Positions 19,148 through 29,943 of a stretch of DNA of 64,000 bases are shown here, one piece after another. Every line of letters begins with the position of its first letter. Within the stretch, counting starts at the first letter, position 1. Position numbers and translations under genes: made by a program. Where the stretch lies: the NCBI GenBank assembly GCA_964425605.1, contig CAYRNR010000004.1:77857-141856 (forward strand), in the 5' to 3' direction. This stretch comes from CAYRNR01 sp964425605 (GTDB taxonomy: Bacteria; Myxococcota_A; UBA796; UBA9615; CAYRNR01). The notes under the pieces are model-generated. The model saw nothing but the letters and a program-made list of their open reading frames with translations, did no database searches and was not told the DNA's origin.

Positions 19148-21571
19148 TTGACACGAACTAATGCCGCGGAGACCCATGAGCGGCCGATCGGGGACCGGAT
19201 GCGCGTTGCAGTTACTGTGTGCTCGTCGATGATTCTGGCCACGATGATGTGTGCCCCCTGTACCGGAGCCCGGGGCGCTGCGAAGGGATCCCGCGAGGCA
19301 TCGTTCGCCCCCCTGATCGCCGGCGATCTCGAATCCGCCCGGGGAGACCTCCTAGAGGCCCTCGGCGACAGGCCCGATGGTGTCCCGACACTCCCCGCCG
19401 GGATCGATCCCTCGCTGTCCGAGTACACACACCATCTGATCTCGACGGGGATGAGCGTCGCCCCGAACAAGCTCGCCTCGTATGCGGCCTCCCTGGAGCC
19501 GAGCCTTGCCCCCATCGACGCCCCCATGGTCCGGGTGATGCCGGAACGCGCGGTGCCCATGCTCGTGGGACACATCCACACCCTGGAGACCCTCGAGACC
19601 CTGCGGCCGCTGACCGGCGACGAGTCTGCCAAGCTGCTGGACCACTACGAGATCCTGTGGTCGTTCATCGGACTGTACCCGGTGGTTCAGCAGGTCCACG
19701 ACGTGGAGATCGAGTTGAAGCTCGAGGTGGATCCTGCCGTACACACTCGCGCTACCTGGGCAGAGGAGTACAGAGAGGGGGTGTGGGCCCCTCTGCGCTA
19801 CCGTCTCCTCGATGAGCTGGAGAACGGCGGTGAGAAGGACCTGGAGAGACGCGCACAGCGGCTCGCATCCTCCGCGCGCACGCGTTGGCGGTCTGGCGCG
19901 GCGGGCGGCGGACGTCTCTATGTGGCCGCCATGCGGTACCTGGCTGCGGTGGCGCCCAAGCACGAGAACGTCGCCAACGTCGTCCTGGTGGCGGTCCACG
20001 TGGATGGTCTGGCCGCGCTCCCCCGAAAGAAGCGTGTGCCGGTCGAGGTCCGGCAGGACGAGACCTATCTCCGGGTCGACGAGGTCGTCGCTGCGTGGCG
20101 AGAACTCGAGTCGTTGAAAGGCGCCTCGGACGTGGAGAAGAGACTCCGTACAGCAAGGTTGTTGTTCAGACGCGATCGGGAGACAGAGCAGCGAAAAGTG
20201 TTGTACCAGGTCTTGAAGGACGAGCCCGGTCACGCAGAGGCCACGACCCGCCTGGCCATCTCCTTTGCCGAGAGCGCGCCGAGGCTGGCTCACGACATCG
20301 TGGTGCGCGCGGATCTCTCTGCGGCCGAACTCGAAGACGACACATTGGCCCTTCGGTTTCCGATCCAGTGGGTCCACGCGCTGATGACGGGCATGGCAGG
20401 GGGGGGCGAGTCGGGGGACGCCGCGATCCGGGGCCTCGACGCCGAGTTGACGGCCATCGAGACGCTGATCGGGGCCTGCGGCGATCGGGTCCCTGCGTCC
20501 ACGGCCTACTCCAGCTTGCTCGCAGACTCTTTGCGGCAGCTGTGGATCGATGGCCGTCCCATCGACGACGTGGATCTCGGGACACACATTCCTGCGCTGA
20601 TCGAGGTGGTCCAGAGTGGCCCCGACGAGGACCTCTACCGCCTGTTGATGTTCGCGACCCGCATGTCCCCTGGCTTCCGCGAGTACGAGCTGCTCGAGAT
20701 CCCGCTGGACGAGGGATACGAGCCACAGACGCAGTGCGCGCTCCACGCCGATCGAGCCCGTTCGGTCCTGGCGGCCGCCGCGCGCGGGCTCGAGGACGAA
20801 CGGCAGCTGGACGGGATCGCCGCTGAGGTCGCCGCTGTGGCCGACAGCTGCGGCGAGGGCGGGATGGTGAACAAGCTCCGCGGGGACCTGGTGGTCCTCC
20901 GCACGTTGCACGCCTCCGACCCGCCGTCCCTCGACGAGGCCATACCGTACTACGAGGGGTGCGCCGCGAGCCTCGACCGCGTCCGCGCGTCCACGTGCAG
21001 GGGCAACCTGTTCGTCCTCCACCACGAGGCCGGCCGCGAGGCGGACGCGAGGGAGGCCATGGAGCGGCTGTGGCGCTGCTGCATCGACCACCCACCCACC
21101 GTGTACCTCGCTGCCCTGGCGGTCGGGGAGGGGCGGCTCCCGGATCCGGACCTCTGGCTGGAGCAGGTGGTGTCCTCGGAGGAACTCCTCAACGAGCCCG
21201 AGCGCGCGTGGATGTGCGCCGGCGACATCGCCGCTCGCGCAGGGGACACCGAGCGCGCAGCAACCCACTGGCAGGAGGCCTGCGCGACGCTGGCCGCTCA
21301 GTGTGACGACGGGAGGGAGCCGCTGGAGTGCCTGCCCGGGCTGTTCATCGGCAACGGCTCGATGACGCTGGGGCTCAGCGGGAACCCCACCGCGCCGATC
21401 ACCGTGCAGTACGACCAGCAGCTGCGCCTGCTGAGCAACTGCGAAGAGGCGTTCGTCCAGTGGGTTCGGGACGGGGGGTGCGAGGCCGATCCTACTTCTT
21501 CCACCGCCAGATCCTCATCCGCATCGGCGACTGACTCCACAGCGGACGATCGTCCAGTCCCAGGTCCGTGA
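19148..21571 (+). CDS. Exported helical-repeat protein of unknown function (807 aa)
   Basis: Not recognised as a known family. The first 50 residues hold a signal-like segment (MRVAVTVCSSMILATMM), and the rest is largely alpha-helical. TPR-like stretches occur near 345-385 (RLRTARLLFRRDRETEQRK... LKDEPGHAEATTRLA) and near 705-735 (AWMCAGDIAARAGDTERAATHWQEAC). Cysteines cluster in the C-terminal third. Start choice is uncertain: the TTG at 19148 has GAGGAG 6 bases upstream, while the ATG at 19199 gives a cleaner signal peptide. The last 27 codons overlap the convergent gene on the other strand (21492-21571) and are low-complexity Ser/Thr, suggesting a reading frame extended past an older stop. 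A role in assembling surface complexes is only a guess. Confidence 0.65.
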   Translation: MTRTNAAETHERPIGDRMRVAVTVCSSMILATMMCAPCTGARGAAKGSREASFAPLIAGDLESARGDLLEALGDRPDGVPTLPAGIDPSLSEYTHHLISTGMSVAPNKLASYAASLEPSLAPIDAPMVRVMPERAVPMLVGHIHTLETLETLRPLTGDESAKLLDHYEILWSFIGLYPVVQQVHDVEIELKLEVDPAVHTRATWAEEYREGVWAPLRYRLLDELENGGEKDLERRAQRLASSARTRWRSGAAGGGRLYVAAMRYLAAVAPKHENVANVVLVAVHVDGLAALPRKKRVPVEVRQDETYLRVDEVVAAWRELESLKGASDVEKRLRTARLLFRRDRETEQRKVLYQVLKDEPGHAEATTRLAISFAESAPRLAHDIVVRADLSAAELEDDTLALRFPIQWVHALMTGMAGGGESGDAAIRGLDAELTAIETLIGACGDRVPASTAYSSLLADSLRQLWIDGRPIDDVDLGTHIPALIEVVQSGPDEDLYRLLMFATRMSPGFREYELLEIPLDEGYEPQTQCALHADRARSVLAAAARGLEDERQLDGIAAEVAAVADSCGEGGMVNKLRGDLVVLRTLHASDPPSLDEAIPYYEGCAASLDRVRASTCRGNLFVLHHEAGREADAREAMERLWRCCIDHPPTVYLAALAVGEGRLPDPDLWLEQVVSSEELLNEPERAWMCAGDIAARAGDTERAATHWQEACATLAAQCDDGREPLECLPGLFIGNGSMTLGLSGNPTAPITVQYDQQLRLLSNCEEAFVQWVRDGGCEADPTSSTARSSSASATDSTADDRPVPGP

Positions 21572-22574
21572 CGTGCCTGAGCGTGTCCCGGCCGTCGAGG
21601 AGTCCGTCCGGACCCGTGTCGCCGAGGTCCTCCACCAGCGCGCCGATGTGGTCCCAGGCGCGGGGCAGCTGGTTGGAGGGATCGTCGGCGTAGTCGATGA
21701 CCAGCAGATCGCCCGGAGCGATGTCGTCACCCCAGCGAAGGGAGTGCGGGGCTCCGTCGCCGTCTCGAACGACGCCCACGGCGTCCATGAACAGGACCTC
21801 GGTGATGGGCTCGGCGAGGGCGCCCAGACCGGAGATGGAGGTGTAGTGCACGTCGTCGTGGCCACCGGCGCGCAGGGCTCCGACGAGGACGTCGGCGCAG
21901 TCGGCGCCCACGTATCGATCGGTCTGGTGGCGGGCGTCGGTGGGACCGGCCGAGCCGAACACGTTGGGGACGTTGAAGTACGTGGACAGCCAGCCGAGGT
22001 AGTCGTCGCCGGTGCGGAAGCTGACGCGCATGACGTCGGGTGACAGGCCGAGGGAGTCGGTGTCGCCGCCGTCGGGGGTGCGCACGACGGTGCCGTCGGC
22101 GAGGGTGACCTCGGCGGCGTACCAGTTCGAGCCCGCGCCGCCGTGGTCCAGGCCGGCAGCGGTGGCGTAGGCGGACGTGACATGGATCGAGGGGCCCGTG
22201 ACCTCGCCGTGGGCGCCCACCAGCGCGGTGGTGAGGTACTCGAGGCGGTCGAAGCCGAGCCACTTCCCGTGGTCGGGACCGAAGAGGACGTTGTTGGAGA
22301 ACGAGGCGTTGCCGGGGTTGGGGGGATCGTGGTCGACGTGCTTCAGGCGGGGCACGACCTGGAGCCACCGGGCCGTGGCGCCCTCGGGGAGAGTGCCGGG
22401 CGGGAGGGGACCATCCGGTCCGCCGATGGCGATGGCGAGCCGGACGGACTCGCCCAGACGGGCCTGGACCGGGAGCGCCGAGGGCGTCGTGTCCTGAATG
22501 GAGACGATGGAGGCCTGCCACTGGGCCAGGGCGGGGAAGGGCACGAGGAGCATCAGCAGCGTGATCCAGCGCAT
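21492..22574 (-). CDS. Secreted protein with a possible NlpC/P60-like fold
   Basis: A 360-residue exported protein with a clear signal peptide (MRWITLLMLLVPFPALA). The middle shows ADCADVLVGALRAGGHDDVHY (about residues 227-247). Later come GDLLVIDYADDP and AWDHIGALVED. A Cys on a helix followed by a His in a strand after GDLLV resembles the Cys-His arrangement of NlpC/P60 cell-wall peptidases, but the sequence is divergent and the call is an inference. The N-terminal 200 residues look like beta-rich accessory sequence with TWLQVVPRLKHVDHDPPNPGNASF. The ATG at 22574 was chosen because earlier codons of the open frame are antisense to poly-Asp coding sequence. Its 3' end overlaps the convergent gene by 80 bp. 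Confidence 0.68.
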   Translation of the reverse strand: MRWITLLMLLVPFPALAQWQASIVSIQDTTPSALPVQARLGESVRLAIAIGGPDGPLPPGTLPEGATARWLQVVPRLKHVDHDPPNPGNASFSNNVLFGPDHGKWLGFDRLEYLTTALVGAHGEVTGPSIHVTSAYATAAGLDHGGAGSNWYAAEVTLADGTVVRTPDGGDTDSLGLSPDVMRVSFRTGDDYLGWLSTYFNVPNVFGSAGPTDARHQTDRYVGADCADVLVGALRAGGHDDVHYTSISGLGALAEPITEVLFMDAVGVVRDGDGAPHSLRWGDDIAPGDLLVIDYADDPSNQLPRAWDHIGALVEDLGDTGPDGLLDGRDTLRHVTDLGLDDRPLWSQSPMRMRIWRWKK

Positions 22575-22614
22575 GGAACAGGGAACACGCGAGGGGGAGA
22601 GGGAAGTCCGTGAC

Positions 22615-23031
22615 TCAGAGACAGTCGGCGTAGGCGGCGAGGCACTCCTCCTGCGTGTCGAACAGGTTGCCGCAGTCCTCGCCGATGCAGTTGCACAGGT
22701 CGCCCTGGTAGACGCAGTCCTCGCCGGTCCAGCGGTAGCCGGTGCCGCCGCCGTCACAGGTGTCGGGCCCCTCGGCCGCGTCCTGTGGCGCACACGGATC
22801 GTTCGCCGAGGCGCTGTCGTCGTCGTCTCCGGCCGAGCCGGAATCGTCGTCGTCCGCGGTGACGTCGTCGTCGTCACCTGCGGTCGCGTCGTCGTCGTCG
22901 TCACCTGCGGTCGCGTCGTCGTCGTCGTCCGAGGCCGCCGAGTCGTCGTCGCCGAACACGTCGGTGTACTCCGCGCAGCCCCACAGGACTGCGATCACTG
23001 CGAGCAACATCCACGGAAACAAGGTGCGCAT
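22615..23031 (-). CDS. Poly-Asp lipoprotein with small Cys-rich domain (138 aa)
   Basis: Lipobox LWGC (Cys19) is followed by a linker of repeated D-D-D-D-A-T-A-G and D-S-G-S-A-G units, then a 60-residue domain with eight cysteines. The end reads CNCIGEDCGNLFDTQEEC, which recalls the second half of Kunitz-type domains (C...F-x-T-x-x-x-C), although the first half does not match. A protease-inhibitor role is therefore only a weak possibility. The ATG at 23031 is preceded by a GGAG in GGAGGCTCCC; the longer frame from 23496 is antisense to the neighbouring gene. It is the first gene of a minus-strand pair with the NlpC/P60-like protein (40-bp gap). Confidence 0.78.
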   Translation of the reverse strand: MRTLFPWMLLAVIAVLWGCAEYTDVFGDDDSAASDDDDDATAGDDDDDATAGDDDDVTADDDDSGSAGDDDDSASANDPCAPQDAAEGPDTCDGGGTGYRWTGEDCVYQGDLCNCIGEDCGNLFDTQEECLAAYADCL

Positions 23032-23134
23032 GGGAGCCTCCGTTCCCCGGAAGGCTAGCACGGAGTCCGGGCGTCCGGGCCGGGCAGTGTGGCACACTGG
23101 TCGTGGATGGGCGCTGTCGCGCCGGAGGTGGACC

Positions 23135-25990
<2,856 letters not shown>

Positions 25991-26002
25991 TTCTTCGACG
26001 GC

Positions 26003-26644
26003 TCACCGCCCCTCGATGGCTACGGCCCGTACGGGACACCCGTCCGCGCGCTCGATCGCGAGGGGGAAACAGGCCAGATCAGCGCCCGACGCCGGGATCT
26101 TGTCGAGGCCGGTGAGGTTCTCCACGATCAGCGCGCTGGCCTCCATCAATGTGTGGTGCACCGGAAAATCAGTGCTCTCCATCGGATCGATGCTGATGGC
26201 ATCGGTTCCCACGCCCTTGATCTGGCGGTCGAGGAGCCACCGCGCGGCGGCCGGGGATGGCGCGGGGAAGCCCTCGAAGTAGGCCTCGGTGCCCCAGCAG
26301 CTGGACCATCCGGTGTGGAACAGCACGAAGTCGGCCGCGTCGATCTCCGCCAGACGAGGGCGCAGGACGTCCACGCCGATCAGCGGACCGTCGCGGTCGG
26401 TCACGTCCACCACCACGACGGGGCCGAAGAACGCCGACGGATCGTACTGATCGAGGGTCGCACCGTCCGCGAGCATGTGCGCCGGGGCGTCCATGTGCGT
26501 CCCGGTGTGGGTGTGCATGACGATGCGGGTCTCCACGTGGCCCGCCTCCTCCAGCGTGGCGACCCGGTCGAAGCGAGGGGGAGCGGTGCCCGGGAAGACC
26601 GGCGAGCCTGTGTGGAGGGGGTGGGTCAGATCGATGCAGCGCAT
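26003..26644 (-). CDS. Cyclase-family / kynurenine formamidase-like hydrolase
   Basis: This 213-residue protein has the metal-binding signature H-x-G-T-H-x-D-x-P-x-H exactly (HTGTHMDAPAH, about residues 46-56). The family opening DLTHPLHTGSPVFPGTAPP and the closing PASGADLACFPLAIERADGCPVRAVA are also present. Family members hydrolyse N-formylkynurenine, isatin or related amides with bound Zn or Mn. No kynurenine-pathway gene is nearby, so the substrate is open. It lacks a signal peptide. Its ATG at 26644 lies 22 bp after the subtilisin stop on the same strand, suggesting an operon, although a cytoplasmic hydrolase beside a secreted protease is an odd pairing. Confidence 0.88.
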   Translation of the reverse strand: MRCIDLTHPLHTGSPVFPGTAPPRFDRVATLEEAGHVETRIVMHTHTGTHMDAPAHMLADGATLDQYDPSAFFGPVVVVDVTDRDGPLIGVDVLRPRLAEIDAADFVLFHTGWSSCWGTEAYFEGFPAPSPAAARWLLDRQIKGVGTDAISIDPMESTDFPVHHTLMEASALIVENLTGLDKIPASGADLACFPLAIERADGCPVRAVAIEGR

Positions 26645-26666
26645 GGGGGCCTCGCGGGCGGGAGGT

Positions 26667-28463
26667 TCAGGAGGAGAAGCGGCGGAGAAGGGCGGCCAGA
26701 CCGAGCCCGAGCAAGGCGATCCCTCCGTGTGGGGTCCGACCCGCTGCCGAGCACGCGCAGCCCTCGTCGTCGTCGTCGTCCCCTGCCGAGTCGTCGTCGT
26801 CGTCGTCGCCGGACTGGTCCACCTCGTACCCGACCACCGTGAACGAGACGGTCTCGCTGGGCTCGCCCGGCCCCCACAGGTCCACGGCCGTGACCTTCCA
26901 GTCCACCACGGCGTCGAGGTAGGTCTCGCTGGTGATGTCGAGGCGGTCGCCGTCGACGATCTCGGTGGTGGCGTAGGAGTCGTCGGCGCCGGTCCACCAG
27001 GTGACCTCGTAGGTGAGCCAGTCTTCGTCGGGGTCCTCGGCGGCGTCCCAGTAGAGGATGACGCGGTCCATGTAGGCCTCGTCGAGGGGAGCCACCGGGG
27101 TCGGGATGCCAGGCGTGTCGTTGGAGACGGCCAGGACCGCCGCGCCGGCGTCGATGCGGCCGCAACCGTAGTACTTGGACCACCCGTGGGCGTTGTACTC
27201 GCCGTTCTCCACGTCGTTGCGCACGGCGGTCTCGCACAGCACGTCGCGCGCCTGGGCCGCGGTGAGGCGGGGGTTGGCCGCGAACATCAGCGCCAGCGTG
27301 CCGGAGACGACCGGGGCCGAGGCGCTGGTGCCGGAGAACCAGGGGTTGTAGTTGGTGTCGCCGTTGTAGTCGCCGTAGCCGTTGTCGCCGGTGATGTCGG
27401 TGGTGAGGATGCTGCCCGACGGCGCCGCGACGTCCACCACGCCGCCGTAGCTGGAGTACCACTCGCGGTGGTCGTGGCCGTCGGTGGCGGCCACGGAGAT
27501 GGCCCACTCGACGGCCTGGAAGCCGTCGTTGGAGTTGTCGCAGTTGCCGTTGCCCGCCGAGGTGACGATGGCCGTGCCGAGACCGCCGCGGCCGTTGTTC
27601 TCGGCGTAGTCCATGGCCTCCTGGAAGATGGAGTAGATGGGGATGTCGGGGCAGTCGTCCCCGAAGCCCCAGGAGTTGGACAGGACCCAGGCCCCCGCGT
27701 CCACCCCCTCGGCAAAGGAGTCGTAGATGTCCTGGTAGTCGGTGTCGCCCCCGATCAGGCGAATGGCGTAGACCGAGGTGTCGTAGGCCACGCCGGCCAC
27801 GCCGATGCCGTTGTCGCCCAGGGCCGAGGCCACGCCGGCCGACGACGTGCCGTGGGGGCCGCCGTCGGACTCCTCGTCAGGGTGGGGATCGTCGTCGTTG
27901 TCGATGTAGTCCCAGCCCGGGATGACGTCCAGGTCCTCGTGGGCCACGTCCACGCCGGTGTCGATGATGGCCACGATGCCGCCGCCGCCGGCGGTGATCG
28001 CCCAGGCGGTCCCGGCGTTGATGTCCACGCCCGGGGTCCAGCCCGTGTGCCCGTCGTTCTCGAGGTGCCACTGGTCCGCGAGGTAGGGATCGTCGGGCAT
28101 GTCCATGGGCTGCAGCCGTACGGACAGGTTCGGATGGGACCAGGTGACGTCGTCGCGCAGGTGTAGAGTGCGGGACAGGACGATCTCGTCGACGCCCGCG
28201 GCCGGGACGACGCTGACGATGTGGCCGTCGCCGCGCAGGATCTCCACCGCGGCGACCTGGGGCAGCGCCGCGATGGCGCCGGGGTCGTCGACGCGGGCCA
28301 GGAGGGTGCCGGTGCGCTTCACGGGCACACCGCGCACGGTGGAGTCGTCGTCGATCACGGCGATCTCGGGCCCGGTGCCCGGGTAGAACCAGGGGTGCTC
28401 CGCGGGGACCTCCCCCACGACATCGGCGGCAACGACGGCAAGGACCAGCAACAGGTGCGACAT
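26667..28463 (-). CDS. Subtilisin-like (S8) protease with MYXO-CTERM-like tail
   Basis: A 598-residue secreted S8 peptidase. The signal peptide (SHLLLVLAVVAADVVG) is followed by a propeptide-like region to about 120. The catalytic domain has Asp168 (AIIDTGVD), His204 (GGPHGTSSAGV), the oxyanion Asn in TSAGNGN and Ser380 (GTSASAPVVSG). A fibronectin-like strand region (about 470-565) precedes an Asp-rich linker, then Cys-Ala-Cys, a hydrophobic helix and RRFSS, the MYXO-CTERM pattern. The protease is expected to be displayed on the surface or released. The ATG at 28463 follows an AGGA at workable spacing; the ATG at 28472 is an alternative. It is divergent from the lipoprotein at 28515 with 51 bp between them. 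Confidence 0.93.
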   Translation of the reverse strand: MSHLLLVLAVVAADVVGEVPAEHPWFYPGTGPEIAVIDDDSTVRGVPVKRTGTLLARVDDPGAIAALPQVAAVEILRGDGHIVSVVPAAGVDEIVLSRTLHLRDDVTWSHPNLSVRLQPMDMPDDPYLADQWHLENDGHTGWTPGVDINAGTAWAITAGGGGIVAIIDTGVDVAHEDLDVIPGWDYIDNDDDPHPDEESDGGPHGTSSAGVASALGDNGIGVAGVAYDTSVYAIRLIGGDTDYQDIYDSFAEGVDAGAWVLSNSWGFGDDCPDIPIYSIFQEAMDYAENNGRGGLGTAIVTSAGNGNCDNSNDGFQAVEWAISVAATDGHDHREWYSSYGGVVDVAAPSGSILTTDITGDNGYGDYNGDTNYNPWFSGTSASAPVVSGTLALMFAANPRLTAAQARDVLCETAVRNDVENGEYNAHGWSKYYGCGRIDAGAAVLAVSNDTPGIPTPVAPLDEAYMDRVILYWDAAEDPDEDWLTYEVTWWTGADDSYATTEIVDGDRLDITSETYLDAVVDWKVTAVDLWGPGEPSETVSFTVVGYEVDQSGDDDDDDSAGDDDDDEGCACSAAGRTPHGGIALLGLGLAALLRRFSS

Positions 28464-28514
28464 GGCGCACATCCTACCCTGACTCAAGCTTCCACGGGGA
28501 GTATGCTATCCGCC

Positions 28515-29939
28515 ATGCGCATCCTTCCCCTGTTGCTGACACTGCTGCTGTGTGCCTGCCCCTCGGGCGAGAACGTCGAGCCCGGCGACGACGACGACGA
28601 CACCACCGAACCCGATCCCGCGCAGCCCGGCTGCGGCGACGGCGTGATCGACGTGGGCGAGGAGTGCGACGACGGCGAGGCCAACTCCGACACCGAGCCC
28701 GACGCCTGCCGGACCGACTGCTTCGCGGCCCACTGCGGCGACGAGGTGATCGACTCGGGCGAGGTCTGCGACGACGGCAGCCCCTACGGCGGCGACGGCT
28801 GCACGCCCATCTGCACCGCCGAGGACGGTCAGCTGGAGGAGGAGCCCAACGACACCACCGCCGAGGCCGAGGACTGGACCGGCGGCATCGTCCACGGCGC
28901 GATCACCGCCGCCGACACCGACTGCTTCTCCTTCGAGATCGCCGCGTGCGAGTCGGTCGAGGCGAGGATCGTCGGCGAGTGCCCCCTGCCGGCCACCCTG
29001 ACGCTGCACGATCCCGACGGCGCCGGCGTGGCCGTGGGCACGCCCGACGCCGACGGCTGCGCGCTCCTCGATCCGGCGCAGGCCCCGGGCGCCCGCTACG
29101 CCCCCAGCGGCGCCTGGACCCTGTGCGTGAGCGGCCTGCTCGAGGGCGAGGTGCCGTTCTACGCCCTGGAGATCACCGTCGTGCCCCCGGACGGCAACCC
29201 CTACGAGGTCGCGGACGACGACGATCCCGACGGCGACGGCCTGCCGAACAAGTGCGACTGGGACAGCGACGGCGACGGCGTGGACAACGACGACGACAAC
29301 TGCCCGGAGCGCCCCAACGGCCCCGACATGGACCCCCTCGTGCCCTCGGCGGACGGCTTCCTCCGCCAGTGGCTCGGCGCCGGGCCGTACACCGGCACCG
29401 ACAGCGCCCAGGACTGCCTGCCCTCGGACGATCAGCTCGTGGCCGAGGACGACGCCCTCGTGACCCCGGCCCTCGGCGATGCCGCGGGCGACCTCATCTG
29501 GACGGTGTACTGGAGCGACGACGACCGCCTGGAGTACCTGAACGACTACGGCCACGTCGGCGCCCCCCGCGAGGTCTACAACGCCACCTACGTGTACAGC
29601 GCCACCGCCCGCGACCTCACCCTCGGCCTCGGCCCCGACGACGGCGCCCGCGTCTGGCTCAACCACGAGCAGGTGATGGACGAACCGGGCTGCCAGGGCA
29701 CGGTCGTGGACTACTTCACCGCCGAGGTCTCCCTGGTCGAGGGCTGGAACGTGCTGGTGGTCAAGGTCCGCGATCAGGGCGGCGGCTGGGGCAACTACGC
29801 GCGCTTCCTCGACGGCGAGACCCCCGTCACCGATCTGGAGATCTCCCTGTCCCCGGACGGCCCGTGGGAGTCGAACCAGGAGGACGCGGACGGGGACGGC
29901 CAGGGGGACGTCTGCGACACGACGCCGCTGGGGGGGTGA
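28515..29939 (+). CDS. Multidomain lipoprotein: Myxococcus Cys-rich repeats, PPC-like domain, type-3 calcium motifs
   Basis: A 474-residue lipoprotein with lipobox LLCAC near residue 15 and a short D-D-D-D-D-T-T linker. Two Myxococcus-type cysteine-rich repeats follow: CGDGVIDVGEECDDG and CGDEVIDSGEVCDDG...GGDGCTPIC. Next come a beta-sandwich resembling the bacterial pre-peptidase C-terminal domain (EEEPNDTTAEAEDW, DTDCFSFEIAACESV), a thrombospondin type-3-like calcium stretch (DDDDPDGDGLPNKCDWDSDGDGVDNDDDNC), and a second beta domain that contains NHEQVMDEPG and GWNVLVVKVRDQGGGWGNY. It ends with another DADGDGQGDVCD motif. Each domain is typical of secreted myxobacterial proteins. No catalytic site is seen. 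Its stop lies 4 bp from the convergent methyltransferase stop. Confidence 0.87.
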   Translation: MRILPLLLTLLLCACPSGENVEPGDDDDDTTEPDPAQPGCGDGVIDVGEECDDGEANSDTEPDACRTDCFAAHCGDEVIDSGEVCDDGSPYGGDGCTPICTAEDGQLEEEPNDTTAEAEDWTGGIVHGAITAADTDCFSFEIAACESVEARIVGECPLPATLTLHDPDGAGVAVGTPDADGCALLDPAQAPGARYAPSGAWTLCVSGLLEGEVPFYALEITVVPPDGNPYEVADDDDPDGDGLPNKCDWDSDGDGVDNDDDNCPERPNGPDMDPLVPSADGFLRQWLGAGPYTGTDSAQDCLPSDDQLVAEDDALVTPALGDAAGDLIWTVYWSDDDRLEYLNDYGHVGAPREVYNATYVYSATARDLTLGLGPDDGARVWLNHEQVMDEPGCQGTVVDYFTAEVSLVEGWNVLVVKVRDQGGGWGNYARFLDGETPVTDLEISLSPDGPWESNQEDADGDGQGDVCDTTPLGG

Positions 29940-29943
29940 CCGC

